From assembly GCA_002361335.1 (NCBI GenBank), contig DESS01000216.1, positions 12,977 through 76,976 on the forward strand: a stretch of 64,000 nt of DNA. Direction: 5' to 3'. Source of the DNA: Richelia sp. UBA3308. Its GTDB lineage: Bacteria; Cyanobacteriota; Cyanobacteriia; Cyanobacteriales; Nostocaceae. The notes under the pieces are model-generated. The model made no database searches. It saw nothing but the letters and a program-made list of their open reading frames with translations, and was not told the DNA's origin. Below are positions 6,861-16,448 of this stretch, in pieces (position 1 is the first letter of the stretch; every line of letters begins with the position of its first letter). A program made the translations under genes and the position numbers.

Positions 6861-9020
6861 ATGAGAGATTTAGATATTCGAGAATGGTTATTGACTAATG
6901 GTTTGGGAGGTTTTGCCAGTGGTACAGTTTCCGATGTCCGCACTCGCACTTACCATGGTTGGTTGTTTGCTGCCACAAACCCACCATTAGGACGTACTTT
7001 GCTAATGTCGCACCTGGAAGCCAGCTTGGAATTACCCCATGGAGCGATCGCATTAGGGAGTAATTTTTGGGCTAGTGGTCAAATAGAACCACAAGGTTAC
7101 AATTTGCTACGCTCTTTTGATATTAACCCAGTTCCGCAATGGATTTGGGGTGAAAAAGACTGGCAATTGAGCAGACAAATATTTATGCCTTATGGCTTAC
7201 AACCAAAGGGAGGGGAGTTTAAAGGAACCCCAAACGAAGCCGAGGAGCTACTAACTAATGAGCAAACTATATGTTCACAACGGGTATTGATTCAGTATGC
7301 TTATCAAGGTAGGGATGCTGCGGTTTTGAAACTGCGGTTGCTAATTGCCGATCGCGATTTTCATCATCAGCAAAAAGGCAGTTCTCAATTAGAGTTTTCA
7401 CAATTGCCCGAAAACGGACAACTTTGTTTGCAAGCAAAAAATGCAGGGCAGTTTGGTACACCTTGGCATTTACGGTGGAGTAAAGGTACTTACCAATCAA
7501 GTATTATTTGGTACTGGGATTATGGTTTACCAGAAGAAACGCGGCGAGGATTAGGAAATAAAGAAGACCTTTACAGTCCTGGTTATCTAAGTGTTTTTCT
7601 GGAACCGGGAGATACGGTGACAATAGAGGCACGTAGTGGTTTTCCAGATCGATCCCAGGTTGCTCTTGATTGCGAAACTTTTAACCGAGAAGTCTTAGGG
7701 GAGGAAAAAAGGTTATCGCAAATCTTTAGATGGGGACAAGGGGACAAGGGGACAAGGGGACAAGAGGACAAGGAGACAAGGGGACAAGGGGACAAGGTGG
7801 AAAATTCAGCTTCTTCCTCCTTTGTGCCCCACTCCCCCCTTCCTGCAAAAAATGTAATCTGGAAAAAATTACTACGAGCAAGCGATCAGTTCATAGTTTA
7901 TAGAGCTTCAATTTCTGGTCCAACGGCGATCGCTGGGTACCATTGGTTTAATGACTGGGGACGGGATACTTTGATTGCTTTACCGGGTTTGGCGATAGTA
8001 CCGCAGCGCTATAAAATTGCTAAAGGACTATTGCGAACTTTTGGACATTACTGTCGTCAAGGTTTGATTCCTAATGCTTTTCCCGATGCTGGTGGGGAAC
8101 CTTTTTATAACAGTATTGATGCCACATTGTGGTGGATTGAAATTCTAGGAATTTATTTGGAATCTACCCAAGATTGGGAGTTTTTAGCCGAACAATATCC
8201 AGTGGTACGGAAAATTTATAAAGCATTTGTCGGTGGTAGTATTTACAATATTCATGTAGATTCTACTGATGGTTTAGTCAGTTGGGATGCTCCTGGTGTA
8301 GCTCTGACTTGGATGGATGTGGTAATAGAAGGCGTACCTGTTACTCCTCGTCGCGGTAAACCAGTGGAAATTAATGCTTTGTGGTATTCTGCTTTATGTT
8401 GGGGTTCACGATGGGCAGAAATTCTGTGCGAACAAAATTTCGGTGAAGAGGGAATGCGTTTAGCCAATCAAGCGCGGAGATATACTCAACAAGCGCAACA
8501 GGTAAGGCGATCGCTGCAAAAATTCTGGAATCCTAAAGCTTGTTATTTGTACGATACCATTGAACCAGACGACCATCGCAATTCTCAAATTAGACCAAAT
8601 GCTGTTTTAGCGCTTTCTTTGCGCCATTGCGGTTTTTCTGCTCAACAAGGACATCATATACTCGAGAGAGCTTCAAAAAGCTTGCTTACTCCTTATGGAC
8701 TTCGTTCTCTTGAACCAAACGATCCGGAATATATAGGTAAATATATCGGTAATTCTGTGACTCGCGATCGTGCTTATCATCAAGGCACTGTTTGGAGTTG
8801 GTTGATTGGCCCTTTTATTCGTGCTTGGCAGCGTTTTAAGGAACCCCAAACCTTACCTTTTGATTGGGAACCTCTAATGAACCATTTTTTATCAGATGCT
8901 TGTCTTGGTTCAATTTCTGAAATTTTTGATGGTGATCAACCACACGCACCGAAAGGAGCTATTGCTCAAGCTTGGTCCGTTGCTGAAGTGATTCGCCATT
9001 ATCAAATGGCTCAGGAGTGA
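6861..9020 (+). CDS. glycogen debranching protein, amylo-alpha-1,6-glucosidase family
   Basis: Two-domain debranching enzyme: an N-terminal GDE_N-type domain (TNGLGGFASGTVSD, TYHGWLFAA) and a C-terminal (alpha/alpha)6 barrel with AGYHWFNDWGRDT, the acidic catalytic region, and YHQGTVWSW near the end. It should remove alpha-1,6-linked glucose stubs during glycogen breakdown. At 719 aa the length fits, but residues about 290-320 are a hydrophilic insert (GQGDKGTRGQEDKETRGQ) encoded by an octamer tandem repeat lying between the two domains, so it is probably a tolerated linker expansion. The ATG at 6861 follows GAGTAGGA. The last codons overlap the 3' end of a tRNA-Met gene on the other strand. 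No operon partner is seen. Confidence 0.88.
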   Translation: MRDLDIREWLLTNGLGGFASGTVSDVRTRTYHGWLFAATNPPLGRTLLMSHLEASLELPHGAIALGSNFWASGQIEPQGYNLLRSFDINPVPQWIWGEKDWQLSRQIFMPYGLQPKGGEFKGTPNEAEELLTNEQTICSQRVLIQYAYQGRDAAVLKLRLLIADRDFHHQQKGSSQLEFSQLPENGQLCLQAKNAGQFGTPWHLRWSKGTYQSSIIWYWDYGLPEETRRGLGNKEDLYSPGYLSVFLEPGDTVTIEARSGFPDRSQVALDCETFNREVLGEEKRLSQIFRWGQGDKGTRGQEDKETRGQGDKVENSASSSFVPHSPLPAKNVIWKKLLRASDQFIVYRASISGPTAIAGYHWFNDWGRDTLIALPGLAIVPQRYKIAKGLLRTFGHYCRQGLIPNAFPDAGGEPFYNSIDATLWWIEILGIYLESTQDWEFLAEQYPVVRKIYKAFVGGSIYNIHVDSTDGLVSWDAPGVALTWMDVVIEGVPVTPRRGKPVEINALWYSALCWGSRWAEILCEQNFGEEGMRLANQARRYTQQAQQVRRSLQKFWNPKACYLYDTIEPDDHRNSQIRPNAVLALSLRHCGFSAQQGHHILERASKSLLTPYGLRSLEPNDPEYIGKYIGNSVTRDRAYHQGTVWSWLIGPFIRAWQRFKEPQTLPFDWEPLMNHFLSDACLGSISEIFDGDQPHAPKGAIAQAWSVAEVIRHYQMAQE
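7732..7795. repeat. octamer tandem repeat GGGGACAA x8 inside a coding region
   Basis: Eight consecutive 8-bp units run from 7732 to 7795; two of them (GAGGACAA, GGAGACAA) carry one change. Three units make eight codons, giving a repeating GDKGTRGQ peptide in the glucosidase. The same octamer appears in spacers at 40.96, 45.45, 46.34 and 48.0 kb. Confidence 0.9.
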
Positions 9021-9080
9021 CTCGAACACTCGACCTAGGGCTTATGAGTCCCCCGCTCTAACCAACTGAGCTACTGAGCC
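9007..9080 (-). tRNA. tRNA-Met (CAT anticodon)
   Basis: Read on the minus strand from 9080: acceptor GGCTCAG pairs with CTGAGCC; D arm GCTC...GAGC; anticodon loop CTCATAA with CAT; T arm GAGTG-TTCGAGT-CACTC; discriminator A. CCA is not encoded, as usual in cyanobacteria. The loop context resembles elongator tRNA-Met; a tRNA-Ile with lysidine at C34 is the alternative. The anticodon stem has one A-G mismatch next to the loop. The 3' end overlaps the last 14 nt of the debranching gene on the opposite strand. Confidence 0.9.
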
Positions 9081-9179
9081 AAATTTTCTTCACTAGAGAC
9101 TAAATATATCATAAAAAAAAAGTCTTGACTAGCCTCTGGGATAAATTATTTTTTGTTGTTCTAGAAAAAAACAGCAAAA

Positions 9180-9202
9180 GAGGGAGATATACTAACTCCC
9201 TC
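9180..9202 (-). terminator. possible terminator of the M23 peptidase gene
   Basis: GAGGGAG (9180-9186) pairs with CTCCCTC (9196-9202). On the minus strand the stem is followed by TTTTGCTGTTTTTTT. It lies 40 nt after the peptidase stop. Confidence 0.6.
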
Positions 9203-9242
9203 AACCTTCCAAGGCAATTATCTAGATGCGACAAAACAGAAA

Positions 9243-11285
9243 TTATTTTTTGCGAGGTGGAAGAAAAGCGATGGGGTTAACTGCTTTTGTGCCACCTTTA
9301 CGAATCTCAAAATGTAGGTGGGGACCAGTACTAAAGCCAGTGCTACCCATTTTAGAAATTGTTTGACCTTGCTGTACTCGCTGACCTTTTCGTACCAGAA
9401 TTTTACTGTTGTGAGCGTAGCGAGTCAAGGTACCATCGGCATGACGAATATCAACTAATTTGCCGTAACCGCCACGGTTCCAACCAGCAGATACAACTAC
9501 ACCATCAGCTGCTGCATAAATTGGAGTTCCTGTGGGAGCGGCAATATCAATTCCTTTGTGCATTCTTCCCCAACGAGGACCAAAACCAGAAGTGAAAACA
9601 CCTTTTGCTGGCCATACAAAACCTTTTGCAGGTGGTGCTAACTCGTCAATAGGTTTGGGTAAGTATCTATCAATTGCTGCCAATGGCGGTAGTTGAGGAG
9701 AGACTGTTGTTTCTACAACCGAGGAAGATTGAGAACGAGAATTGAAGTTAACAGGAGGTGTTGCGACTCTAGCACGCCTTCTGCGAGAAAAGTTGGGGTT
9801 AACGTCTTGATTCGGTCTAGGAACCGGAATCGGTACTGCTGTTGCATTTGGTCTAGAAACGCGAATTGGTACCGAAGCTTTACCTGTTGGCCTGGTAACA
9901 GGAATAGGTATAGCAGCGGACTCGGGTTTCCTTAAAGGTATTTCTACTGAGTTTCTATTTTGGTAAGTTCCGACAGGAACTGCTCCAGACTGTTGGCTAC
10001 GGTATTTCTCCCGTAATCTTTGGATTTCTGCTTTTAAACTGCGAAGACGCTCATTTCTGGAAGCGTTTCTCGCTAAAGCATTACGTCTCTGGGCGAGTTT
10101 TACTTCTGTAAAAACAGAAGGTATGGGAGTGGAACCACCTACAGCAAATCTATCTACAGTACTATCGTCGCTATCGACGGTAGTAGAAATACTTTGTTCG
10201 CCCTCAAAGATTGTACTATCAGCGTTGGCAACTAGATTATCCTGGTTTTGAGCAGCAGGAACAATCAGTTTTTGACTAACTTTTAGTTTATTCGGGTTAG
10301 ACAAATTATTTGCCTTAGCCAATTGTGAAACTGAAGTACCGTAGTTTCCAGCAATTTTAGCTAATGTATCTCCAGACTTAACTTCGTAAGCCGCAGCGAT
10401 CGCACTTGGTGCTGTACTAGGAGTAATTGCTGTTGGTACTGTTACTGCCGATTCTACCTGCTCAACGGCTGTCTCTTGCTTTAATCTGGATACAAGTTTA
10501 GCTTGGCTTGCAGTATAGTTGGCACCTACAGTTTGATGTTGTTCAACTTGAGTAGCCGACTGGGTTTTAACTACAGCTTGCTCTACACTTTCAACGGGAG
10601 TCGAACGCAACTTATTAAGACTTGCTTTTAAGCGGTTCGATTTTTCCTTTAAGCGATTGAGTGCAAATTTTTGCTGTGCTTCAAGCTGAGTATTTGCGGT
10701 TGTAACCTGTGTTTTTTCCACTCTTTGTGGAGAGGTTACGAAATTTATAGTCTGGGTGCGATTCCTTGTGGCGATTGCTTCAGGAACAACTTTTCTCTTA
10801 ACCCCTTGCGGTGGAGAATAAATTGTATTATTCTTAGCCGCAGTTATACTTTTTGTAGGTGTTTGTGTTCCAAACTGAGCAGACCCAACACTAAGGGCAA
10901 CTTGCGATTTAGCTCCAAGCCCCTTAATCGGTGAAATTACTGTAGGTTCCACTACTACGGCAGGAGTTGTAGCGCCGATATTGTTAGATATGGCTTTAAA
11001 CGACCGCTTTTGTTTGGGAACAAACTTCACCTCATCAAGTGCAGCCCGAATCCTAAAGGCAGTATTTTCGTTGCCTACAGGTTCTGCTGCTAGGGCTTGG
11101 TCGCTTTGCCGAGTCACGAAAAGGCTGGTTGCTCCCATCGAGATTGCCAAGCCTATCATTGCGGCTTTTGGCATCCGAGACTTCAACTGTGGAGTAAGTA
11201 AGCTACTGTGTTCTATTGAAGCATCATCGGTATTAATGGTAGTTTCTAACACAGCTTTCATTTTCTTATTCAATGCTCGTTTCAA
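9243..11285 (-). CDS. LysM / M23 family metallopeptidase (murein hydrolase)
   Basis: Envelope protein with a membrane or signal segment (PKAAMIGLAISMGATSL, ending LAAEP), a long low-complexity region, one LysM module (YEVKSGDTLAKIA ... LKVSQKLIVP) in the middle, a basic coiled stretch, and a C-terminal LytM/M23 domain with the zinc ligands in HKGID and HLHFE. LysM binds peptidoglycan and M23 domains cut its cross-links, or regulate amidases when inactive; this one keeps its ligands. The frame is open up to a TTG at 11345, but AGGAGG sits six bases before a TTG at 11285 (product begins KRALNKKMKAVL), so I choose that start (680 aa). Single gene, own terminator. A role in cell division or septal remodelling of filaments is plausible, not shown. 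Confidence 0.88.
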   Translation of the reverse strand: MKRALNKKMKAVLETTINTDDASIEHSSLLTPQLKSRMPKAAMIGLAISMGATSLFVTRQSDQALAAEPVGNENTAFRIRAALDEVKFVPKQKRSFKAISNNIGATTPAVVVEPTVISPIKGLGAKSQVALSVGSAQFGTQTPTKSITAAKNNTIYSPPQGVKRKVVPEAIATRNRTQTINFVTSPQRVEKTQVTTANTQLEAQQKFALNRLKEKSNRLKASLNKLRSTPVESVEQAVVKTQSATQVEQHQTVGANYTASQAKLVSRLKQETAVEQVESAVTVPTAITPSTAPSAIAAAYEVKSGDTLAKIAGNYGTSVSQLAKANNLSNPNKLKVSQKLIVPAAQNQDNLVANADSTIFEGEQSISTTVDSDDSTVDRFAVGGSTPIPSVFTEVKLAQRRNALARNASRNERLRSLKAEIQRLREKYRSQQSGAVPVGTYQNRNSVEIPLRKPESAAIPIPVTRPTGKASVPIRVSRPNATAVPIPVPRPNQDVNPNFSRRRRARVATPPVNFNSRSQSSSVVETTVSPQLPPLAAIDRYLPKPIDELAPPAKGFVWPAKGVFTSGFGPRWGRMHKGIDIAAPTGTPIYAAADGVVVSAGWNRGGYGKLVDIRHADGTLTRYAHNSKILVRKGQRVQQGQTISKMGSTGFSTGPHLHFEIRKGGTKAVNPIAFLPPRKK

Positions 11286-12104
11286 AGACGACCTCCTATG
11301 ATCACTAGCGCTTAACCGATCTCGATTTTTTAGTCCAGTAGTCAATTATTTAGATCACTCAGAGAAATCGATCGAGATCACATTTACCAGAGATACTTAG
11401 GCAAGATTAACCCGGTTCTCTGTTTTAGACAAGTTAACACTGTACTAGTAAAATTGAAATTTTTGTGCTTACTTGTCTGCTCAATCTGCCACACCCTTGA
11501 AGACGGTTTTCCTCGATACAGATTTATTGAACCTTTATGTCTGTTTGAAGAAAACATCAAACTTTATAAATAAGAAAAACAATAAAGCTTCATGTTTGGA
11601 GTCTTGCTCAGACCAGCATAACTATTTACCGGAATTGCCGTATCTCCTGTTGTAGGTATACTTTGGGACTGCGCCATATTCCATCTTCCCAACCGAGACT
11701 TTACGTTGATTTTTCCCAAAAGTACAACCGTATTTACTCGCAAGTACATTTACTCTTTCAAAAAATTGTTACAAAGCCCTTAGAGCCAAACCTCTTGTTC
11801 TGTCAAACTTTACCCCAACTAAATCTAACTATCGGGATAATTCTAATTAATAAAAATCTATGATTCAATTCCCGAAAAACTTCACATAATATATATAAAT
11901 TTCTTATATTTTAACCACCCATATACGTAAGTATTTCTTACTTAATATCATATCTCAAGTATTTTTTAGTATAAAACCAAACTTTTTTGCAAATATTCTC
12001 ACTGTTTTATCTACTAGTAAGTAGATGTTCTCAAAGTATTATTGTTTTCCTATAATTACTTGAGTAAAAAAGCGCATTCATACCGCTTTAATAAACATAT
12101 TAAT
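11286..12104. other. non-coding spacer, 0.8 kb
   Basis: AT-rich region upstream of the divergently placed peptidase start. Short open frames occur on both strands (for example 11473-11655 and 11564-11749 overlap each other) but none shows a ribosome site or recognisable sequence. The 5' leader and promoter of the M23 gene must lie in the first part. Nothing else is seen. Confidence 0.5.
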
Positions 12105-12572
12105 TCAATCAACCTGTAAGTACCCTAACTGGCGACGAACTTCAAACAAGCTTATAGCAACGCTTACAGAAAGATTTAAGCTGCGAACGTTGGCTTCTTT
12201 CATCGGAATATAAACGGTTGCATCACAGGCTGATAAAACATAACTTGGTAAGCCTGTGGTTTCACTACCAAATAACAACCAGTCATTAGCTTGATATTCA
12301 AAGTTTACGTAATTTACACTACCTCTAACACTAAATCCTAGCTGTCTTCCTCCACGAGTAAGATGTACGGCTTTAAAGGCTTCTAGGGATTCGTGATAAT
12401 GTAGCTTAACGTAAGGCCAATAATCCAAACCGGCGCGTTTGAGATAGCGATCGCTTATTTCAAAACCCAAGGGAGCAACTAAGTGCAATTCTGTGCCTGT
12501 AGCCGCACAAGTACGAGCAATATTACCTGTATTTGGAGGAATTTGCGGGTAAACTAAAACTATTTGTGGCAT
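12105..12572 (-). CDS. trmL: tRNA (cytidine/uridine-34 2'-O)-methyltransferase TrmL
   Basis: SPOUT-class methyltransferase of 155 aa, the normal length for TrmL. It transfers methyl from S-adenosylmethionine to the ribose of the wobble base in tRNA-Leu isoacceptors. Visible are the N-terminal IVLVYPQIPPNTGNIART, and the knot motifs FGSETTGLP and RSLNLSVSVAI, which form the trefoil-knot cofactor site. It stands alone between long AT-rich spacers. The close relatives TrmH and TrmJ are longer, so the assignment is secure at family level. Confidence 0.92.
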   Translation of the reverse strand: MPQIVLVYPQIPPNTGNIARTCAATGTELHLVAPLGFEISDRYLKRAGLDYWPYVKLHYHESLEAFKAVHLTRGGRQLGFSVRGSVNYVNFEYQANDWLLFGSETTGLPSYVLSACDATVYIPMKEANVRSLNLSVSVAISLFEVRRQLGYLQVD

Positions 12573-12836
12573 TTAGCAATCGAGCAATAGTGATTCAAAA
12601 AACAATGTATTTGTTTTTTTCAAAACTATCTTAGGATAGAATATACATATAGTTTTTACTAATCATTATATATCTCTAACAATCTATAAAAAAAATTAAA
12701 CCAGTAGTTATGCTTTAAAAATCCTTACATGAAGAGTGTTTAAAGAGAATGTGAAAAGATAGTAAAATTTTGCAAAGGCAAGATTTCCATGTTTCTGGCA
12801 AAATATACCATCTTTAGAGAAAAATACAGAGCAGTG

Positions 12837-13976
12837 TTAAGCCACTAAGGGGGAACACAATTTATCTTCTAGTTCTAATTCTCGTTCGTGAATTGAGTTA
12901 ATAGCCTGGGTAATCACATTACGACTACTAACACCCAAGCGGTGCAGTTGCAGCCATCGTTGAGCTTGATTTCCTTCGCGAATAATTTTTTGTAGGGGCG
13001 AGAGGAAGCATCTAAAGCCATGTTCTTTGGCTATTACTGCTGCTGGTTCGTAAAGTTCGTTTATCCAATCTAAGGCCCTAATATTTCTTCCGTCAACCCA
13101 ATTAATTAGTTGAGCATCTAAGCTATTTGTTGCAGCAGCAGTTTCATTTTGGGCTGTAATCGCGATTAATTCTTTAGGAGAGAAGCTACTTTTAATTAAA
13201 GGATCGAGATTGGGGTTGCTAATTATTTGCAATAAGCGTGCTTCTAATAAAGCTGTAATTGCTAACAATGCAATTGGATCTGTGACTAAATCACAAATTC
13301 GTAATTCTATACGGTTTAAATCGTAGGGACGGCGATCGCCATTTGGTCGAACGGATGTCCATAAATGTCGCACGTTTTGCATTGTGCCCTGGGCTAATTG
13401 TTGTTCTGTCCAACGAATGTGGTGTGCGTGGCTTTCAAATAAAGGCACATAGTTGGGAGTTTGCGGGAAGAGTCCCCAACGGGTAGAGTGATATCCAGTT
13501 GCCTTGCCATCTAAGAAGGGAGATGAAGCACTCAAGGCAAGATATAAAGGAGCTTCTAAACGTATAACTCGACACGCCCGCATTAATAGTTCAGGGTCGC
13601 TAATTCCGACATTAATGTGAACGCTGGCGGTGACTACTTTAGTACCGTAAGTTTGTTCGATGTAATCATGATAAGGGTTACTTAGGTCGGAACGGAAGAA
13701 ATGTTCAGTTCCTCCCAAAGACAAAGTACTTCCAGGGATTAAAGTATAATTACCCAGCTTATGAAGATACTTTCTTAACTTTAAACGAGGACATAATAAA
13801 CCACATAATAGCCGTTCATAATCGTAAAATGGAGCAGTTACGTATTCAACATTGCGGCTATCCGGTTCCCGCATAAATCCATCTAAATCAGCGGTAATTT
13901 TGTCAGAGAGACCAACGATGTCACCTAATGGGGTTCCAGTATACATCTCAATCTCAAAACCTTTTGATAACACCAC
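12837..13976 (-). CDS. gshA: glutamate-cysteine ligase, cyanobacterial type
   Basis: First enzyme of glutathione synthesis, joining glutamate and cysteine with ATP. The 379-aa protein matches the cyanobacterial branch: KGFEIEMYTG at the N-terminus, REPDSRNVEYVTAPF, the glycine/serine rich TLIPGSTLSLGG, SVHINVGI, and RPNGDRRPYDLNRIELR. These are conserved blocks recalled from Synechocystis and Nostoc GshA. The second step (gshB) is not in the window. The gene is monocistronic, with a 265-nt spacer downstream and a 334-nt spacer upstream that shows no obvious element. Confidence 0.9.
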   Translation of the reverse strand: MVLSKGFEIEMYTGTPLGDIVGLSDKITADLDGFMREPDSRNVEYVTAPFYDYERLLCGLLCPRLKLRKYLHKLGNYTLIPGSTLSLGGTEHFFRSDLSNPYHDYIEQTYGTKVVTASVHINVGISDPELLMRACRVIRLEAPLYLALSASSPFLDGKATGYHSTRWGLFPQTPNYVPLFESHAHHIRWTEQQLAQGTMQNVRHLWTSVRPNGDRRPYDLNRIELRICDLVTDPIALLAITALLEARLLQIISNPNLDPLIKSSFSPKELIAITAQNETAAATNSLDAQLINWVDGRNIRALDWINELYEPAAVIAKEHGFRCFLSPLQKIIREGNQAQRWLQLHRLGVSSRNVITQAINSIHERELELEDKLCSPLVA

Positions 13977-14310
13977 AAATTTTCTCCTTGGTTCTCTTTG
14001 CTATAAAATTGTATCTAAAACAACGGAATTACGCATCATTCTTTTGATAGCTATCGAAAGGAATATAAAGTTAAAAATTATTTAAATTATAGTAAAATTA
14101 ACCATTGTAATTGTAGCCTATAACGGAATAATTTTAACTCAAACATATGGGTAGAAGTTCCCACAGTAAGCCTTGGTGTTTTAATTGGGTTGGGGTTCAA
14201 ATACCCATGCCAATTCCATCCTTCTTCCTTCTTCCTTCGTGTTAAAATTATCTTTCTTAAAGGCAAAGGAAAGTATGCTCAGAGGAATATAGAGGGAGGA
14301 TCGCCAAAAA
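13977..14310. other. spacer, 0.33 kb
   Basis: Holds the promoter side of gshA and the end of the DICT kinase gene. A CTTCCTT microrepeat (CTTCTTCCTTCTTCCTTCG, about 14221-14240) is the only structure seen. Confidence 0.4.
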
Positions 14311-16302
14311 CTATAGTGCGATGGGAACTGTAAAATGAAACTCGCTACCTTGATTCTTCCCATTAGATACAGCCCAAATTCTTCCACCCAATTTTTGAAT
14401 GATTTGACGACAAATTGCTAAACCTAATCCAGTTCCACCGATTGTACGTCGCAAAAAGTTTTCTTCTTGATAAAAGCTTTGAAATATTCTTTCTAGTTGC
14501 AAAGGTTCGATTCCTCTGCCTGTATCTGTAATAATAATTTCTAACAGATTTGACAAAGATTTTTTTTCTGGCGGATATTCAATTTCTTGTTGATTTTCTT
14601 GTTCATAAATGTGGGCAGTAATTGTGACTTTACCTTCGGAAGGAGTAAATTTACAAGCATTGTCTAAGAGTTTAGAAAACACTTCTACAAGCCCTTCTCT
14701 TTCCACTTCTACCTTTGGTAAATCCGAGGGTAAATTTACAATTATCTGCGGTAAATTCTCAGATGAATTACGCTTTTTCAAACTACCCAAAACTAAACTC
14801 AAGCTTTCTTCCAAGGAAGTTGATTCAACTTGCGATCGCGCTGTATTGGCTTCGAGTTTGGAGAGTGTGAGAAAATCACCAATTAATGTTCCCATGCGTT
14901 CGCAATCTCCCAAGGCAGTATCTAACATTGTCTGCTGCACTTGTTGGGGTATATTTTCCTCCAACGCTAAAGTTTCTAAACAAATTTGAATTGTGGATAA
15001 GGGAGTACGCAATTCATGTCCGACAATGGCGATTAAATTACTTTGAATACGTTCTAAATCTGCCAGTCGGCGGTTAAGGATTTCTAAATTACGATAAGCT
15101 TGAGCTTGCATCAAAGCAACTGCAACTTGAGTCGCAATTGCTTCTACAAATGTTCGTTCGGAGTCATTCCAAATATAGGGCTGATTGCCGCAGTGATGAA
15201 TTTCTAAAATACCTAACCAAGTTTCTTGATAGCGAATTGGTATTAACAAAAATGAACGAATTTGCCAGCTTTCAAAATTTTCACTTAATTGAGGATGTGC
15301 TTGAATACCGAGATCTTGTGTAGTGTCGGAAATCGCAATAATTTTATTTTGATTTAAAGCAGCTTGAAATAGTGAATGATTTGCCGTTACCCAATTTTCT
15401 CCTTTCATGGAAGAAAATACATCGGCTACCCATTCATAATTAATTAATGTAGTTTCTTCCTTTCGATTATTATTTGAATAATCATAAAAAATACAGCGAC
15501 AAGGACTAAAAACTTGACCGAGTTCTCTTACCGTATTCTGTAAAATTTCTTCTGAATTTAAGGAATTACGAATAAAACTTGTTACCCGATTAATCAATCT
15601 TTCAAAGTTTTCTTTTTGCAAAATCGTCCGATAAGATTTTAATTGTTTATATTGACTAGATTGTAAATAATTTACTAAACGACTAGTAAAAAGTCGGGCA
15701 TCAATTTCTAATATTTGCTCTGCTGCGTTGTCAGGTTTATTATCGGGTTTAAGACCGTAACGTTGTTTTGCAATTTCTACTTTGTCAGCTAATTCCGGTC
15801 GATAATCTAAAATCCGGTTTAATAACATAATAGCTGCTGTTTTACTTACCTGACGCTCAAAGGTCCAAATCCCCTTAAATTGCCTTAATTCGTCAAAAGA
15901 AACTCCTTCCACTGGAGCCGAAAATTCTCGACAAACTATACAAGCTGAGTATGCTCTAGCGATTATTATCAAATGCCATTCCTGAGCTAAAAAATCATCG
16001 TTAGGATCGAAAGGAATTACCGTGTAAGGAGTTGAAGTTGCTACCAATTCAGAATCCGGTGCAGCTAGAATATAAACTTGGTCGCTACGTTTGGCAATTC
16101 GTACATAGCGACGAGTTTCTTGGCGATAAAAACGCTCTCGCTGAAAATTGGCAATTACCAGAGGTTCCTCGCTTCCAACTATCACCAAGTCTTCCATGGC
16201 GTGAGAAAGTGCAGTCAAGGAAGCCTTGAAATAAATTTGAGGACGTAAAAATTTATTGGTAAGCAGTAAATTGTGTAATAGAGATGGTTGGGAAATATTC
16301 AT
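14311..16302 (-). CDS. DICT-GAF sensor histidine kinase
   Basis: Soluble hybrid sensor of 663 aa. The first 180 residues are a DICT domain (EDLVIVGSEEPLVIANFQRE, RYVRIAKRSDQVY), a cyanobacterial sensory module associated with light or two-component signalling. A GAF domain follows (about 230-395), then a short coiled linker, the HisKA dimerisation helix with phospho-acceptor His429 in VGHELRTP, and an HATPase_c domain with DNACKFT (N box), DTGRGI (G1) and GGTGLGLAI (G2). No transmembrane segment or receiver is present, so it should phosphorylate a separate response regulator, which is not adjacent. The ligand sensed by the GAF is not evident; no canonical phycocyanobilin Cys motif was identified. 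Confidence 0.9.
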   Translation of the reverse strand: MNISQPSLLHNLLLTNKFLRPQIYFKASLTALSHAMEDLVIVGSEEPLVIANFQRERFYRQETRRYVRIAKRSDQVYILAAPDSELVATSTPYTVIPFDPNDDFLAQEWHLIIIARAYSACIVCREFSAPVEGVSFDELRQFKGIWTFERQVSKTAAIMLLNRILDYRPELADKVEIAKQRYGLKPDNKPDNAAEQILEIDARLFTSRLVNYLQSSQYKQLKSYRTILQKENFERLINRVTSFIRNSLNSEEILQNTVRELGQVFSPCRCIFYDYSNNNRKEETTLINYEWVADVFSSMKGENWVTANHSLFQAALNQNKIIAISDTTQDLGIQAHPQLSENFESWQIRSFLLIPIRYQETWLGILEIHHCGNQPYIWNDSERTFVEAIATQVAVALMQAQAYRNLEILNRRLADLERIQSNLIAIVGHELRTPLSTIQICLETLALEENIPQQVQQTMLDTALGDCERMGTLIGDFLTLSKLEANTARSQVESTSLEESLSLVLGSLKKRNSSENLPQIIVNLPSDLPKVEVEREGLVEVFSKLLDNACKFTPSEGKVTITAHIYEQENQQEIEYPPEKKSLSNLLEIIITDTGRGIEPLQLERIFQSFYQEENFLRRTIGGTGLGLAICRQIIQKLGGRIWAVSNGKNQGSEFHFTVPIAL

Positions 16303-16448
16303 TTTTTTAATCGCTGCCGAACGTCACTTAAAAATGCTATTTTCAGCGACTATTAAAAAGCTATTTTGCTGGAGAAAAATCCTGATAATATTAATGCTCG
16401 TAATTAATTCGTAACTAGATGAATATAATTACTGTAAATCACAGTTAT

